From Sipunculus nudus (Eukaryota > Annelida > Sipuncula > Golfingiida > Sipunculidae), in the NCBI GenBank assembly GCA_026874595.1, contig CM049322.1, forward strand, positions 9,192,400 through 9,256,399: a stretch of DNA of 64,000 bases, in the 5' to 3' direction. Below, piece by piece: positions 1 through 13,600 of this stretch; positions within the stretch are counted from its first letter, which is position 1; the number at the start of each line of letters is the position of its first letter. The position numbers were made by a program, and so were the translations under genes. The notes below the pieces were generated by a model. That model did not search any database and was not told the DNA's origin. It worked only from the letters and a program-made list of their open reading frames with translations.

Positions 1-1763
1 CTTTTTCAAACTAGTCCCTATATATACATCGACCTTCGTGTCCTCTGAGATATCACTGCTGGATGGACATTACTGTCCATGGGCCGAACGTAAATTCATT
101 GTACAACCTTTCGCAACAAATCTGTACGATAGGTCCCAGGGGCCTCAGCAGTAATGCCACTCACAGGGTGAACCCGTGTATCCGGTCCCAGGGAAACCTG
201 CAAGGCGGGATGTTTAGCTAGCGTAAACATGTATAACATTTTTATTGGCCAAGTTAGTCTCAGCATCTCCTGATTGACAGGTGTTGTGACTCGAGCTATA
301 TACATAGTCCCATCCGCTCTGGGACGCCTGTGATCGCGCCCTGTCGTTTAGAGGAGTGAGCCTACGCTTTCAGGACATAAAATTCGGCAGGTACCAATTT
401 ATTTCAAAGAGAAGACTCAATTTTTCAACATGTTTAATAGGTGTTCGGCCTCATTAAAAATGAAAATATCTTCGTTACTTGAGAAAAATATCAATAAATC
501 TTGTATTATATTTTGCCTAAATAATCTTTTTCCATAAACTCATATTTGATTCAAATATCCGAATACATTGAGATATGTTTTTTTTCTGATCACTGCCTCT
601 GAGTGAAACTATTGTGATAAAATAATGTCAGTTTTACAGAAACATTAAAATTATAAATACAATGTATATGTATATACTATGTACAGGTTTATCACTACCG
701 AACACACTGTCGAAGCCAGATTGACCAATGGCATCCTGGTATGTGAATGTTTGCAAGGAAGTAACAATTTCATAAAGTCATTTGTTAGGCCAAGTAAATG
801 AATCTTCTGAACTTGTGAGTTGTTATATAAACATATACGGACGACAAAGTGTTTTAAATCATTCAACGAGTTCTGTTCTGTAACACATGTTAAGACTACT
901 TTTGAGAGATAAACGTAAATATTTTTAATTAGTTAAATACAAATATTGGCGAGTGATGTTAAAATATGGAAAGCAATTATCTTACAATCATTGACATGTT
1001 TACAACAGACAGATGTCTGATTGTGATGAGTGATCATATTTCCCCCCTGCAGGGCCAAGATTATGACACAAATTTTCAGCCAGATAATTTTATTTTTACG
1101 ACTTAGGTTATTGAAGATTGCTCCTGGGTGCTCCTCATAGAATTTGATTTTTTTTATGTTGGTAAAGGACCATATCAGTTATATCTTTAAAACAAGGGAT
1201 GCCCTATATGTATACATGCTAGTATGGAATGTCAGTAAATAAAACAATATCCATCACCCGGCTGGTAAAAAGGCATCTGCTACAAGTACACCGGCTTCCG
1301 AAAATTGCTATACGCTTTACTAACAACGGAAAGCAAGCATGCAAAATTGACTACGTATTGAAAACATATCATAATCTGTTTAGCTAAACTGATGAAATTT
1401 TAAAAAAACTAGCTGCTTGTACCTTAAAGTAGAAATATTTTATTTTGAATTATATAGAGTTCGTCGTCCAATATAACTAAATATGGGACACACTCAACAT
1501 AACATTCATTTGACCAAAATCTCCAAAAAATATTTAATTCAGGTTTCACTGGTGTTTAAACAGCCATCACCCTATGGCCAGGCATATTAGGTTTACTGAA
1601 CAAGTATATGATCTACCCTAAGGTTTAGAAGGTGTACTCCTGCAAACACAGCACCGAGTTATATTAAATGCATTTACTGATGGAATGAGATTTCAGATGA
1701 ATGCCAGTGGGTACATATATAGAACATAATGAAACCCTGCCGTAGAGATATAGACACATACAG

Positions 1764-1801
<38 letters not shown>

Positions 1802-4222
1802 TCAAATGATGTGCTTATTGTATTATAAAATCTTCTATTGTTTGAGTGCACTTAGTAAATGACATGAAGCATAGCATTTCGTAAAATAAGTCATGGAAAA
1901 AGTAAAATATAAATTTACATGTGAGACATATAGATTTTTCTTCTCTTAAAAAATATATCAAGAAATTATAATTATCTGCAATAAGAAAGCGAATTTAGCG
2001 GATTTGCTTTTCAATGTGCGGCTGCTCTGTTTTTAAATCCCCATTGACTTGAATCAGTTGTATAAATATGGTAAACTATGTGGCCAATATTAAAATAGTA
2101 CCTTTTTTCTTTCTACCGAGCAAAGAATTCTTTCATTTTTTTTTAATTTTCAGCTCCTTATGCTGAAACAGAAAAGGCAAATGATGTAAGTCGTCTTGAA
2201 GCAACTTTTTAAGGAACGGACATACACTTCTTTGAATGACCCATCCACGTTCCCTTAATGTGGTGTCATGTTCACTTCAAATGAATGGCAACACACATGA
2301 GTTAAAAAAAGCTAACACTTAGTAGCCAAAGTCAGTGCGAAAGGTTAAACTATTTTTGTTTACCATGGAACATTCGTTGATTAGGAAACACCGATGAACC
2401 ATTTTATGTCTGCTATATATTATTTAGCTGGTAGTCTATTTTCAAACATTCTACAATCACTAAGTATCGTCCCCTATGCTTTTGATGTTTAGTACAAAAT
2501 AATTATATGCATTACTTAAGATTACATACACCCGGCAACGCTTTACTGCGTGCATTCATTTAGTACATTCGAAGCAATGTTTTGCAACCTGTTGTGCAAT
2601 ACGTAAATATAACCACTGACTAGACGGCAGTCAGGCTCCGGGGTCTCTAAGCGATTCGTTTAGATACTTGCATTCCCATGTGTCAGTATGTGTATGATCC
2701 AACGTTATTATTTGGAGTCACTTGTAGCTTCCATTTTATCGTGTGTAATCTTCAGGTCGTTTATATACTGTGGGTTTAATATTTCGCAATATGCCTTTTG
2801 CTTAGTTGTGGTATTTATTTATATACAGACATACCTTGGTCAAAAATGGGGAACAATTAGACAATAGGAGAATGTCAATTGAACTAAGGTGTTTGATAAA
2901 ATTTTTCCTGGTTTCAAGTCTATATGAGGCAATAATGTTTATGGTGTCATGAGACAAATATACAAAAACAAAAGTATTCGTATGTATTTTTTGTTACAGC
3001 TTTCAAAATTAAGTTTCACCTACATATTTGCATGTTTCTTATTTTTTTTATCTAAAACAGTCTTTGAACTGGTACCCCGTCCGTAAAATGGGGGTTGGGG
3101 CGGGATGTTCTATCTGCCTCCAAAATTACAAGAAGAATTAACAAATCACAATGTTACATGTGTCAAGAATTATTTATTCGACTTGATATCTCATTACCAA
3201 TATTACCAATTCTTAATTGTGATATGCTTAGGTAAAGGATATGTGATGTTATGCGGGTCCGTTGAAGGGGTGTGAATATCTGCAAGGACTCACTAAGCTT
3301 CTGCAATATCCCACCAGATGGCATTAGGGCTTGTAGGTAGGTTTTAAAATGCCTGCTTTATCCAGACTAGGCTGTTGCTTGTATCGAAAAAGATTTAGAA
3401 AGTACCTTTTTTCCAATATGTAAAGTCACCCTGTGCATAACCGACATTTAAAAACAATACAATACATCGCCCAAGTTTATTATTATTTATTTGTGTTATG
3501 AATTCTCTGGTATACCTTAAAAATAGAAGGGATCACCCTTTTCTGTAAGAACATGGGTCACCAATGTATAGAAAAAAAGGTAACGCATCAGGTATTGATA
3601 TTTTCCCAAAAATAATTCAACAGGTCCAGTCACTCTTCTTCACAGAAAGCTGGCGAGAAATTTCTCCTTGTTGTGTTGTAAAACGTTGAAGACATTATTT
3701 AAAGATTTACGTCAATACAGATGAAAATAATAACGATCATCAAGATTAATATACACGTGACATTTCAGCCGGACGGCAGACACGGTGATCAAAATTTTGT
3801 AAAAAAAAGTAGGAGGAAACAATGTTAAACCAATCAATTCATATGGAACTTATTTATCTTAATTTTTATTACGATATTTAATAATTACAATACTTAAATA
3901 ACTGTGATAAATGTCGTGCTCCCTGTACTTTGAACAATGTCTAGGTAATGTGATGCATACTCATTTTTTTGTTTTATTGCAGTCTTCAGCTACGCATCGA
4001 CTCGGCAAAATCCTGCTTGCGATCTGTAATTGGTCACAGATATTGGTATGAAACAGACGTATGGGTATGGTTCATGATATATTCAAGGTAAGATTTAATT
4101 GGTTAAATTCATATTTGTAACTAAAATATATTTCCGTATTGAAAACTAAAACTCGGGCATCTTCGATTTCTATGAGTATAAACGCATTCTGTCACATGTG
4201 AAACATGAGTGGGTGCTTGCAT
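1..4222. other. Non-coding left flank with no recognised gene
   Basis: The stretch is AT-rich with short open frames that resemble nothing I know. The receptor's 3' exon and UTR should lie here on the minus strand, but none of the candidate acceptors stands out. Positions 1-360 are less AT-rich than the rest and may be an old repeat. Two plus-strand exon-like segments (2154-2185, 3983-4087) are treated under findings. Confidence 0.5.
1764..1797. repeat. (AT)n microsatellite
   Basis: Perfect alternating AT tract in the non-coding left part of the window. Confidence 0.95.
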
Positions 4223-4445
4223 GACTCAACATTACTATCCGTTTTCAACGGAATATGAATACTATGATAAAAATATGAAATGTTACTCTTAATGACGACT
4301 CAACACCAATATCCGAAATAAACCGAGTATGTATACTATGATAAACAATTAAATGTTACTATAAATGACAAGTCAGCATTAATATCCGTTTTAGACCAAG
4401 TATGTATACAATGATTAACATATGAAATGTTGCTATAAACTCGTT
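4223..4445. repeat. Degenerate tandem repeat, period 74 bp, three copies
   Basis: Three diverged copies start at about 4223, 4297 and 4371. Each begins like GACTCAACA..ATATCCG and contains TATGTATACTATGATAA followed by AAATGTTACT. They lie just beyond the transmembrane exon of the receptor gene. Confidence 0.7.
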
Positions 4446-4541
4446 TGCACTTGTTCGATTATAATGTAAGGTTCATGAAAGGAATCAGATAACAGAAATG
4501 TTATAGGCTTTATCTTTAGAGAAAACAAAAATTCTCCTTAC

Positions 4542-4679
4542 CGTATTTGCCCTTTGAGAACCGAACAATTAATATTACGAGGCCAAGGAAAATTACCAAC
4601 ACAGAAAACATAGGTGTCCATTGAATCAAACTGCATCCCATGAATGCGTCCCTTTTTGCGTAAACACATGAGCAAGTAT
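4542..4679 (-). CDS. Receptor exon 18: juxtamembrane and transmembrane segment
   Basis: This 138-nt exon follows a TTTTCAG acceptor and ends at GTAAGG in phase 1. It encodes DTCSCVYAKRD, then the hydrophobic stretch MFSVLVIFLGLVILIV, then RFSKGKY. The positive residues right after the hydrophobic run fit a stop-transfer signal, so the N-terminus would be outside the cell. Translation must continue into another exon. Weak candidates on the minus strand are acceptors near 3546 and near 2170, each giving a very short tail before a stop. Confidence 0.8.
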
Positions 4680-7600
4680 CTGAAAATAAAAGTTATGATA
4701 CATTACAGTAACTAAACGGTAATGCCAATGCTTTATTTATTGTAACATTTTGTGTTTATAATAACGAGAATGCTTATATCAACAGGCACATAAGTTCATA
4801 AATATAGAATATGAGTATACAAAGAGTGTTTGCCATAATTTTCTTTGACCAGGTGTTCACTACTATTTAATGCAACATGGACAATTAGCACACTCAGCTT
4901 ACACGTTCATGATAATTCAGTGAATTAACACTGTTATACTAATGGTGGATGTATAAGCCGCAAAATCATCAAAGAAAACGGCTTTTATCATTATAATGTA
5001 GACATAAGATATTACCATTGCACTTGGAGCCTGTGTGCCCAGGGACACAGAATCCAGATTGACATGTACCATGTATCGGATCACAAGTCTTCCCGAGACA
5101 AAATCCACAGCTGTTAAAACAACCAATACCCCACATACCGGGCTTGCATTCTGCAAGGAAAGATACAACTTTATTCCCCGGAAATATCAATGCATTCACA
5201 CATAAACAGTTTATGGCAACGGTTATTCTTGTTGGAGGGTATCGCGGGTATTTGCATACCTCAAATGAAAGGTTATGTCCAAAGTTATTATTTGTTTTCC
5301 GTTTATAATCTCCTAAATTATTGTCTCTCGCACATTATCTCAATTTTAATCATCAGCCGTATGTTATATGCAGTAACATAATAAAAGTATATTCACCTTT
5401 GTTACACCCCTGTCCTGTGTATCCCGCTTTACACAGACCATTAGGACAGCTTCCGTTAACAGCGCAACAAGGTCCTCTCAGGCATTTCCCACAGGTAAGA
5501 GCACAATTAGCGCCCCAAAGGCCGGGGGCACACTCTATTGAATATGAAAAAAATGAACTAGGAAAATAAAATAAGAAGGGTTTACGTCTTTACTTTATTC
5601 TGTAACACCTGTATTTTATAATCTTTCTGGATCTGCATATAAACCTTATTGCAAAATAATAACTTATTCAGGCATAAGTCACACATTCAGACATTCAATA
5701 TTCACGTGTAAATGGAGCTATCCTTGAGACTTGCCTGATATACACTGTTCCCCAGTGAAGCCGGCAGCACAAGCTCCTCTCGGACACGACCCATCAGAGA
5801 CGGAGCAGGGTACGCCATCTTTACAGTTACCGCATATTTTTGAACAGCCGCTCCCCCAAAAACCCTCCTTACAGGCTTAAAGGAAAAAGGAACGAAATTC
5901 AAAGAGAGTGTAAATCATATTATACACCTTGTCCAAGATGCTAAAAACTGCAGAAAATCAGGTTAGGAGCTGAAAATACTATGATGAATGCATACCGAAC
6001 GATCATGGACCTATATATAATTACATACAATCCATGTATATACAATCTAAGGATAGAAAAATTATTCTGTAAAATGCAAAAGACTATTCAGGTGTCCAAA
6101 TTTTTTTTTCTGCTTTATAGATCCATGGAGGTAATATTGAAAAAACGGTCCTTTATACAGCTACATATGAACCCATAGAACCGTGAACCAAACATTTCAA
6201 GTCACCTACTTTGATCACATCTGACACCCTCAAAACCCGGCATGCATCTGTCACCAGGACAGCGTCCGTCGTCTGCAAAACAATTCTCGTGGGCACAATG
6301 GCCGCAGACAGCTTTGCAATCCTTTCCGTATTGATTCTTGCTGCAAAGGCTTGTCTGAGAAACATATAAATATAAAAAAAAGTACACTCTATGTACAATG
6401 TAAGTACACTCTATGTACATTGCTAATACGTTGACATATAAATGGTATAACCACTTCAAGGTAATTTATGGGCAAACTAAACAAGAAATCCATAAAACAT
6501 TGGCGTCGGTATTTTTCCGGATTTAATATGTCATGTAATAAGGGACTTGATATTTGAAATGTTATCATTCTGGAAACAATTTAATTAAAGTCATTATTTT
6601 TAAGTTAGCGTTTGTCCCACCTACCCCAAAAAATATAAAAATATGGAGGTTCATGTAAGTGTGCACGGGCAAGTAAATATTAAATTTATTTTGCCCTAGT
6701 TACAAGATTGTTCTTAAACACGTAATGTAACTATTTTCTATTTGTACATGTCCACTGATGTATCTGCTGATCAGATTGATTCTCTTACGGATAGCTCAGA
6801 ATGCAGTGTAAGACAAAGTTTGCAAAATCAGTCTTACCATTAAAATCACAGTTTGAATTATTTCATTGTGCATTTCTTTAAATATGTACACCTACATGAT
6901 CACAAGGAAAAATCGCCTCCGGACAGATAAACTTGTTTCTGCCGTCTTGAATACATTGGGATTCTCCATTTACTGGTGTAGCACATCCAACATGCATCAA
7001 CTCTGCTCTGTCTGAAAGATTTGATAAATTGTATGTTCAGTTCATTTAATGACCAAAATTTTTTTTCTCCCGTGGTGAACTTCCTATAAGAGATTAGTCG
7101 TTGTGCCACAATTATATCTTGTTGTGAATTTTAGATAGTTTGCTGTAATGCATATGTCTAAGAATTACTTATTCATTACTTTAAGAAGACATAAATACCC
7201 AAGTGTTTCCTTTCCTTGCAAGAAGATTGTCATTTTTACGGATGTGCATGTTGATGCGAGGAAAGTTTGATTAAATTTGTAGTTTCCGTTAGACCAGGAG
7301 ATGGCATAGCATCGCCATTTGTTATGTGTGTGTTTGTTTTGAATTTAATTGTTGACAGAACATTCTGTGTTGACCAAATATAGAACACCGGGATAATATT
7401 ACTAAAATATGTCCTGACCAAAAGAGTATGCATGGTGTATGTATTAGAATTGGTATATAGGTTTCATTTGTGTTTAATTTGACAGGTACATTAACTCTAT
7501 TAAGAAGGATTATACATTGATAGGCGGACAAGAGCTACAACATCTTACTTGCGTCTGTCTTTGTGATGGCTAGGAACCTGTTGGGAATTCTTAACTGGCG

Positions 7601-10600
7601 ACACACAACTCGTGCGGCCTCCACGTTAAAGTTGGTGTCACATACAGGTCTCCAAGCACCCCTCTCCCATACCTGCAGGATTCCACTATAATAGGTAAGG
7701 CCATGCAGTGAAGAATCAAGGAGCCTTCTTATTAATTCCGTGGAGCATGAAACCATGACAGCGTGGTTTGGTTCGCATCGACCGGTCCTTTCAGCACATT
7801 CCGACAGGCGGAGCTCGTTTCCATTGCAATGTGTTCCGTAATAACCATAACCCTCTGGAATATCATATTTCGCTTAATAAATATACTCTGCATAAAATAT
7901 CCTTAGTATAAAAAAGCAGATATGGGGAAGCAAGTTCGTTAATTATTAGTACATTGCTTTGTAAACTGTGATGCATAAAATATACAAACATTGAGACGTT
8001 ATCAGCTAAATATTTAAAATGATTTAAATATAAAAAGGGATAGGGTCTTTTTATATATGTTGTACGAAATACTGCATTATTTTTATAAACATTTTTAGAT
8101 GGTCTGATATTTTATGAGTGATAGTTAATTTTTACTGGTCGCATATGTTAAACAAAAAAAATTGAGTTATACAATCACTGAATAACGATTAGATTAGCAT
8201 GGGCAAAGGTATAATTTGCCCAAGTAACACAAAACAGTTTGTTGTTAGATATCTTGTAACATTGGATAAACTTACCACCATCCCTCGCACATATTGAAGG
8301 TAAAGATATTCCACATCGATCCAAGTTCCACACAAGCGATGATCTTTCAATGCGTACGCAGTCTTCCTGGACAAGGTTTAAATATGGAGGCTGTAAGATA
8401 AACGACAAAAGATGTATGCGAGGTTTAAAAGAGGAGACTGCAAAGCAAACGATATCAAAGTAGACATAGTTGAGCATTCATCAGTGAGTCTGTGTGTTAA
8501 ACCACATAGAGAAAAGGATATTGAAGTACTATCATATCAGAAATAACAAATATCAAATAAGACATAGTTGTTAATTGTACCGTTGTAGTGAGGATTCGGA
8601 TAATTTATCTTTATTGACAGAGTATGTCTTTTGGTTATGTCTGCTTGGTTTGATTGTCCAATGTAATGTTCTTTCGACATCATTGCAAAGTGGAACACCT
8701 TTTATAAGTCTTAGAAAGAACAGGAAACTCAAACAGTGTCTTGTATATGGGGTATTTTCTCTAATCACACATATCATTTACATATATATATCTCCTGTAC
8801 TGACTGCTTTTTTGTTCTTGTATTCGTGATGCCCTTCAAGCCGCCGATCATTGAGCAGTATCCAGGAATCGGCCTTTATTGTGTTTCTCAGATATCTGTT
8901 TTATATAGAAGACATAGACAAACCAGTTATGCAGTTGAGAGGCATGATAATTAACATACGTTGATCATTACAGCGCAGTTGTCCAAAATTTTGCCTATAT
9001 GAGAGACACCAAGTTCTAAAATAAATTCTGATATCAAATTCCGAGATTATTTGAGACTGTTAAAATAAACAAGGGCTGTAGTTACTTTTTTCCCCATATA
9101 AAAGATTCCAGTAATCTGAAATCATAACAATGTACTTACATCTATAGTTGTTGTGTTTGTTCTTCACATGTGTTAAATAATGCCTAGCCCACAAAGTAAC
9201 ACAAACTAACTTCGCATACAATCATTGATATTTTGTCTTTGTCTATAATTAGTCCAGCAATTATTTTTCAGGATTCGTGGTTTTGTTACAATGTTTCATG
9301 TTATACACGTTTACAAAATATTTTCTGAATTAATATAATCTCTATGAACTGCAACAGTAATCATCCGCATTTTAATGAATGATGTTTCCGGTAAACAGAA
9401 AACATAAACATGGGTATTATATATAATATCCGACTACTTATGGATGGTATAATACGGATGATATAACAGTTAGTTGATGACACATATATAATACGAAAAT
9501 TCGAATGAGTTGATTAAAAGATCACAAAAGAGAGCAAATAGCCAAATTAATTCATAAAGCATCTTCACTCTTGGTAACAATATCAGATGTCCTTTTCTTA
9601 TTTCAGGACCCTATGAAATAATTGAGGACCCTACGTGTACAAACGCCTGTATAAGTTTGGCTTGCTTTCTTATATTTATCCTACGGAATACATTTTGACA
9701 TTGGTGCTGTTAACTTTATTTTATTAAGTTTTAAAGCAGTGACTTTAAATGAGCGTTATATAAAAACTTAAAAAAATAAATTCAACCTGTCACCAGAAAT
9801 CAGTAAAAGTCTCTTCCTAACTAGAAATGAAACATGTGTATGTCTAGATAACATTATTGTGTCACACATATCTGAAAGGAAAAAAGCCGTTTAACGTGAA
9901 GTTTATAATTTGCTTGCACAATCCTATTTGGTTGTATATTCTATAATGCAACACATGTACAGTTGTTCAATAAACTGATTGGAAACCTGAATCATACTAA
10001 CCTGTGATGGTATTTATTGGGTACAGTAGCCAAGTCGCCGCCTTGTTTTAGACAAGATATCTGAGAATCTTTCCATGTCTGAGGCGTAGAAGTAAAAAGG
10101 TAACATGATCCGTCGTATGAGCGCCACCCTGGGGGACAAGCTTAAATCGAATAATAAGTGAACTGTGTAGGTAACTCATTATGATCATTGATCATACAGG
10201 GTGAATAAAAACTGGTATATTTCTGCCCTAAACTGTTTCCACTGTTTCTTCCTATTATAATTCTAGTGTACTTGGCGACCACTTATATTGGAATCTGTAG
10301 GACTTATGACTTTCAAAAAGGTATATTTAAATAATGCATGGTTATTTAATAGTATTCACCTTTCTTTCCCCAAATATGTGTAAGTAAATGTATTTTATTT
10401 GTTTGGTCCTTATATAATTAAGGAATAGTAAAATATTCATGTCTGGTGAAGGAATGTATATCACAATGCGAGCCAATTTCTGGCTTTGTATTATCTGAAC
10501 CAAAGATTAACATGATGACAAATGTCTTCATTTGTATTACTTGGGAATAGCAAGTATTCCAAACTTATGAACAATTAACGTGTATAATGTTATTTTAATA

Positions 10601-13600
10601 TAGTCAGATCTTTCATGTTTCCAACCTTATGATCCTAAAAAATATATGAATAGAGGACTCTAGAATAAAGACTTTCATATCATAATTAATCTCAAATGTA
10701 TCTCAATTATATCAAATAACTTATTTGTCAAAATAGTAACATTAGAAATAATTTAAAATACAACAATATTAATTAGGAATGTTTTTAAAACTGATACATG
10801 TTCCAACCTGCTGGACTTGAGCATAGCGCAGCAAACTTTTCATCACAGTGTTCGTCGTTCCAGTCCATTCTACTGGACACCAAGACGCAATCTTCTTGAG
10901 CCCACATTGTCCACAGAGACATGCGCCCGTTATTTGGTTCACCGTGTGCAAAATTTAGGTATATTGCCTGAAATGCATCGATGTTACAGTCAATGTATAA
11001 AATCAATTCAAAAAGTGCCTGACAGTTTTAATCAATTTATAAACTTTCTGATTCACTCGCTTTACAAATAGTCTTTTTTGTCTTCTGATTATTGTCAAAC
11101 GGACATTGTCATATAATATAGAAATTGTGAAGAATACTAATCAGACAATAAGTCAAAAATACGTAGACTGCTTGGGGGTAACTAGAATCCTTAGTTGAAA
11201 TATCCAAACTAAAAAAACTACAATACTATAACTACCTCTTTGTTTATGTAAGAACGATAATCAAACCAAATGGAAGCTTTTGATTGTATGAAACTTTAAA
11301 TAATGAGGTAATATGTCTTGGGAAAGATAGCCAGTCACATTGTTGTTAATATTAAACTATATGATTAAGATATGCTTAGGTGAGTTTTATGATTTATTTC
11401 CAATAACCTACTGTGTTGGTTATTTTTAATGCGTTTGCAATGCGTTTGCCGTCTACATTTTCTGAGAAGAGCAAAACTGTGATGATGGGGAGTTTTCTTT
11501 TTTAATGAAAAAGTACATAAGTAAAATTTCTTGAGAAACGCCCCATCCAACTTGTATGTGTTTTGGTGAGGCAGTTAGTCAAATCGATCCTTTTTGTGCA
11601 ATATCCACATTTAAAAATTGTCTGAAAGGATATTTACCTCCACTTAACTATCATATAAATTGTAATTCAGTTGAGTTTTTAAATATGCATGTATTATTTT
11701 GCTTTCTGTTGAATGTCAAAGCATTTTTGTTCTAACTGCACTGTTTCTGCACCAATTATTTACTACATTGAATGTTTATAAGAGGACATATACTCGAAGT
11801 ATTCCATTTTGTCGCATAAACAATGGTACTGATGAACTATTTAATGTACATTCTTGTGCCAATAAAATGAATTGAATAACGTTGAAAATAATGTTCAGAG
11901 TGTGTTAATATTCCCTTTAAATCTGGGGGTACGAGGGTCAACAGTTTTCTGTATATCTGCCTCCGATACCCGTATTGAATTCTTACTGGTTCACCCTCGC
12001 CATATTCAAACTTTCCCTCATGTCTCCTGTCATTCAGCAGGATCCAAGCAGTTTCTCTCACGACAGATTTAAGGAAGCTGAAAAGAAAAAAAAACAGTTT
12101 TAAAAAGTACCAACAGTAATCATTGTATTGCAATGCATGCTTTAGGCTTTTAAAGACAGCTGTACCATATTGCTTTGAATGTTTGCGGTCCATTTGTTAT
12201 TTCATTTATAATCTCCTAATGTTTGATATATAGCTACCATAATTGATCTAACTAAGAACTCTAACTAACCTTTGTCGCATGTTCATTTCATGAATAATCA
12301 CAGGAAGAGGAGTTGCGAGCACCCACTCAAGTTACCATCGGCAATGTAAACAGTTAATTACCTGACAAGCGCATAATTTGCATAATTTGTGCGACTCTCC
12401 TTACCAGAACAGGTGTAGTCTTTACCGGTACCCGTGCCGGAATGTTTTTCCGGGATATGTTTTTTTTATACTGTGGAGAATGTATAAAGGTTCTAAGCGG
12501 TTGCAGGAGCATTTCCACCGATTGCCGAGGGATTAATGTCTTAATAAACGCTGAATTCATATGAGGCAAATCGAAAATGTTGCGAAACAAATCAAAATGA
12601 TTGCTAGGTATTAAGCACCGGGGAACCAAGATATAACAATGCCAGCTGATTATGTCAATCAAGGTGACGTCATATGCACAATACGTTTGCGACGTCTTAG
12701 TGACGTCACTATTGTCTTATAAACAGCTCTCTCAACCAAAGGCATGGAATGCTTCTGTAAAGGAGCATTTAGTTATTAGTAGCATATACCCTGTAAGGAG
12801 CAGAGCATAGGGGCTGTGGTGGTCAGGTCAACTTAAGCCTTAAACAAACAAGCACGAAGTTCTGCTATCTATCATCTGGTATTGCACGTGTTGTACATCC
12901 TCTTCCAGCGATATCCGGAGGCAATTTTCTTTCTTTACAGGCGATGTATTTTAATTTTTTTACTCGGGGGTCTAAATCACTTGTTACGTGTGTAGATTCG
13001 AAGAAAAATATATTATAGAAGAAACAACCAATAGAGGTAGTACTTGTTATGTTCTTTGGTTCGGATTCTGGCCAGATCACCTCCCAGTAGTCTACAGGCC
13101 TGTCTCGAGTTGGACCAGGTGTCTTTGTGGGATAAGAAATGGTAGCAAGACGACCTGAAATATGTCCATCCCTGTTTACAGGCTAAAAGGAAACAAATGG
13201 TATGTGTAAATGTTATATCCATCATATTCCCTAAACATACAGCCTATAAAAAATCCCTAGAAATGTGAAATGACAGAAAAAAGAATCTTCATCTTGGCTA
13301 AAAAAGACACCTGTCCATCTTGGATTAAAAATATGAAGTTCTATGTATACAATTAAAATATACAATTTTTTTTTTATTAAAAGAGTATGATAAGTAATAT
13401 ATCTGAACCAATGTTATTTATCATATTTTCAATTATATTGAATCAATGATATATGTTATCCCTCCTTTCCTTTATCATATATTCAAAATTGCATTTGATA
13501 CCTCGTATTTATGTTAGTTGTGATTAACCCTGTGGATTAAATTTGCCCATCGGCACATGGATAATCCCCAAAAAGGTTTTATAAATAAATTATCCTGAAA

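Noticed and set aside
12354-12662. 102-codon minus-strand open frame in a receptor intron
   Set aside because: No recognisable motif, and it lies between two well-supported exons of the same strand without splice sites that keep the phase.
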